From NCBI GenBank assembly GCA_002336035.1, contig DDED01000218.1, positions 1 to 8,235 on the forward strand: 8,235 nt of DNA, written 5' to 3'. Origin of the DNA: Cellvibrionales bacterium UBA1963 (GTDB lineage Bacteria > Pseudomonadota > Gammaproteobacteria > Pseudomonadales > UBA7434). A model generated the notes under the pieces. The model ran no database searches, was not told where the DNA came from, and saw only the letters and a list, made by a program, of their open reading frames with translations. Below, piece after piece: positions 6,646 to 8,235 of this stretch. The position numbers and the translations under genes were made by a program. The first letter of the stretch is position 1; each line of letters opens with the position of its first letter.

Positions 6646-7479
6646 TTAGTGGTTTTCTAGTAGGCGCCCTTTATTGTCATATTGATCATTTATTCCGCAC
6701 GAGCGCAGGGCGTGCCATATGGTGGCTATATTAATTGGCACTATGGGTTTGTGAAGTAATTTTTCTAATGTTGGGAAAACATTTGACGCACACAGATTGG
6801 TGCCCACCTGAACAATAGCATTCACACTATCGTTATTTACTTTCATTACGAGTTCCATGACCTTATGCTCGGGCACCAGTGCTATTGCATCGTGAGCATT
6901 TTCGCATTTCAACCCTTCAACTGAAACCACCTCATAGCCTGAGTCTTCAAAAAACAAGCGAACATTTTTGTCACCGATAGGTTGATAGGGAGTAATTACC
7001 GCTATTTTCTGCCCACAATTTCCTTTAACACCCAGCGCAGAAAGGGCTGCAGTTACTGCATTGGCACCTGTTGTAAGGCCGGTATCAATGCCGATTATTT
7101 GTTGAACTTTTTCCACAAAGCCATCATTTCCCTTAATTCCTCCCCAAAAAGTCTCCGCAGACATCCCCATCATCACGTGATCTGGCTTACAACTCATGAC
7201 TGAATCTATGGATGCGCCAATGTTTTGGCGTACCATTTCTAAAAAGTCCATAAACTTTTTGTCGTCACTTAAATCTGCTTGGCTGATCATAAAGCGAGAA
7301 AAATGCCAGCTCACGCCTCGCGGGATTATTTTTTGGCAGTCGTACTCAACAGCGGTGTTCGTAGAAGGTAAAATCACACCGATTTTCGCGCGATGGGCGA
7401 TATAGTTATCTTGATATCCGTTAGTTCTCTGAACTCGATCTCGATTTTTTAAAAGATCAATTTGGTTGGAGAATAGCAT
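6646..7479 (-). CDS. Arylmalonate decarboxylase/maleate isomerase-fold protein lacking the usual cysteine
   Basis: This protein of 277 residues (from the chosen start) has the Asp/Glu racemase fold of the AMDase and maleate isomerase families. Numbering from the upstream ATG at 7485, it shows the substrate-anchor motif GVILPSTNTAVE (36-47), MGMSAETFWGG (106-116), a TTGANAV segment (138-144) and VGTNLCASN (227-235). By-eye comparison with Bordetella AMDase places MGMS opposite the MGTS around Gly74, and G228 opposite catalytic Cys188; the nearest cysteine, C232, is four residues on. Maleate isomerases use cysteines at both of these places, so neither standard chemistry is assured. The start at 7479 is preferred because GGAGG (7487-7491) lies seven bases before it and only one base before the ATG at 7485. 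The N-terminal tail of about 30 residues before the fold is unusual. It follows the monooxygenase by 16 bases, so the two are probably co-transcribed. Confidence 0.85.
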   Translation of the reverse strand: MLFSNQIDLLKNRDRVQRTNGYQDNYIAHRAKIGVILPSTNTAVEYDCQKIIPRGVSWHFSRFMISQADLSDDKKFMDFLEMVRQNIGASIDSVMSCKPDHVMMGMSAETFWGGIKGNDGFVEKVQQIIGIDTGLTTGANAVTAALSALGVKGNCGQKIAVITPYQPIGDKNVRLFFEDSGYEVVSVEGLKCENAHDAIALVPEHKVMELVMKVNNDSVNAIVQVGTNLCASNVFPTLEKLLHKPIVPINIATIWHALRSCGINDQYDNKGRLLENH

Positions 7480-7486
7480 TCTCATA

Positions 7487-7491
7487 CCTCC
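7487..7491 (-). promoter_or_regulatory. Strong ribosome binding site that decides the AMDase-like start
   Basis: The reverse strand reads GGAGG followed by T, ATG, AGA, ATG. The first ATG (7485) is one base from the motif, too close for normal initiation, and the second (7479) is seven bases away. This supports the second methionine as the true start. Confidence 0.6.
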
Positions 7492-7495
7492 ATTT

Positions 7496-8235
7496 TTAAG
7501 ACTGTAAGCTTTCGCGTAATGAGTCGATCATCGAGCGCTCCATCATAAATTTTTTGGCACTGACAGGATCATTGGCCGACTGCATAAAAAATTTTTGACG
7601 TTCTTTTTGCACATCGGATTGAGTGGATTCCATTAATTTTTTATTGTTAATCGTGTGCTCTTGTACAAATCGCATGGCAAGGCAACGTCTTTGACGATCG
7701 TAATCGATAAACTCCTGCTCAAAGCAGGCTTCATTGACCACTATGTCAATCAGGCGTTTGGCTAGATTAAAGGCATCATGCAATCCACCATTCATACCCA
7801 TCCCTCCAAGCGGATTATTTATGTGACAGGAATCACCAACCAGCGCCATTCGGCCTCGAAAATATGTAGACGCAACTCGTTGATTTACCGAATATAAAGT
7901 CCTATAAGGCACACGGTAAGCATGCGTCGAGGGGCAGAAATGCTGTAACCTTTCTTCTATAAATTTATCCGACAAAAGAAGTTTTTCATCATCTCTGTTT
8001 TTTGGTGAAGTGGGAAATAATACGCGCCATATTTTTTCTGTTCGCAACACTACGCACCACTCATTGGGGTCCGAGATATAATTTACGTAGGAGAAGTCAT
8101 CGAAAACCTTCTCAAATGCAAAGTCAGTGCTAACGACTAGAAATTTTTCGTCATAAGTAAAACCGTCATAACCAATTCCGGCTGATTTTCGCACCTTACT
8201 ACGTGCCCCATCACACCCAATTATAAAACTACCGT
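7496..8235 (-). CDS. Class A FAD-dependent aromatic monooxygenase, N-terminus beyond the right edge
   Basis: The frame continues to the window edge, so only the C-terminal part of the gene is visible. The GTG at 8192-8194 is an internal valine, not a start: the codons before it read GSFIIGCDGARSK, and with VRKSAGIGYDG after it they form the conserved DG motif of the para-hydroxybenzoate hydroxylase family, which binds FAD and NAD(P)H. Further on, RMALVGDSCHINNPLGGMGM (starting about 7852) is the GD motif contacting FAD ribose and pyrophosphate, with GLHDAFNLAKRL after it. The usual GDAAH is GDSCH here. The protein ends about 110 residues after the GD motif, without the long C-terminal domain of MhpA or phenol hydroxylase. 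Such enzymes insert one oxygen atom from O2 into phenolic, N-heterocyclic or quinone substrates. It heads a reverse-strand operon with the AMDase-like gene. The N-terminal GxGxxG is off-window. Confidence 0.88.
   Translation of the reverse strand, partial: GSFIIGCDGARSKVRKSAGIGYDGFTYDEKFLVVSTDFAFEKVFDDFSYVNYISDPNEWCVVLRTEKIWRVLFPTSPKNRDDEKLLLSDKFIEERLQHFCPSTHAYRVPYRTLYSVNQRVASTYFRGRMALVGDSCHINNPLGGMGMNGGLHDAFNLAKRLIDIVVNEACFEQEFIDYDRQRRCLAMRFVQEHTINNKKLMESTQSDVQKERQKFFMQSANDPVSAKKFMMERSMIDSLRESLQS

Noticed and set aside
6646..7479. Assignment as maleate isomerase of the nicotinate pathway (NicE)
   Set aside because: The cysteines used by maleate isomerase are not at the expected positions, and other nicotinate genes are not visible, so a specific name is not justified.
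7483..7485. First ATG as the start of the AMDase-like gene
   Set aside because: It is only one base from GGAGG; the ATG at 7479 has normal spacing. The first ATG remains possible but is less likely.
8192..8194. GTG as a start codon for the flavoprotein gene
   Set aside because: The frame continues upstream to the window edge and encodes the conserved GCDGARS part of the DG motif, so the GTG is an internal valine.

Overview
This window looks like part of an accessory catabolic locus from a moderately AT-rich Gram-negative bacterium. The evidence for Gram-negative is a TonB-dependent outer-membrane receptor and a twin-arginine exported enzyme. The receptor style (EEIVVTARKREESL after a Sec signal) is common in marine gammaproteobacteria and in sphingomonads. 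The low apparent GC content and AT-rich spacers favour a marine gammaproteobacterium, but this is inference only.

Layout from left to right. Bases 1-518 are AT-rich and mostly non-coding; a short reverse-strand frame runs off the left edge and may be the N-terminus of another gene. A forward pair follows: an IclR-family regulator that resembles MhpR (519-1271), then a Tat-exported M24/creatinase-fold enzyme (1466-2857). A large TonB-dependent receptor lies on the reverse strand (3012-5387), convergent with the M24 gene. A 350-base divergent spacer with two good palindromes separates the receptor from a forward isocitrate lyase/PEP mutase superfamily lyase (5738-6589). Convergent to that is a reverse-strand pair: a class A FAD monooxygenase cut by the right edge (7496-8235), followed after 16 bases by an arylmalonate decarboxylase/maleate isomerase-fold protein (6646-7479).

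A working model, which is inference: the receptor imports a scarce organic compound across the outer membrane. The exported M24 enzyme may process it in the periplasm. The flavoprotein would hydroxylate an aromatic or related ring, the Asp/Glu racemase-fold protein would act on a dicarboxylate-like intermediate, and the lyase would split a carbon-carbon bond to feed central metabolism. The MhpR-like regulator would sense the substrate or an intermediate. No single known pathway contains this exact gene set that I can recognise. Two of the enzymes depart from their families at metal-ligand or catalytic positions, so the substrate is open. I saw no tRNA, rRNA, CRISPR array, insertion sequence or clear attachment site.
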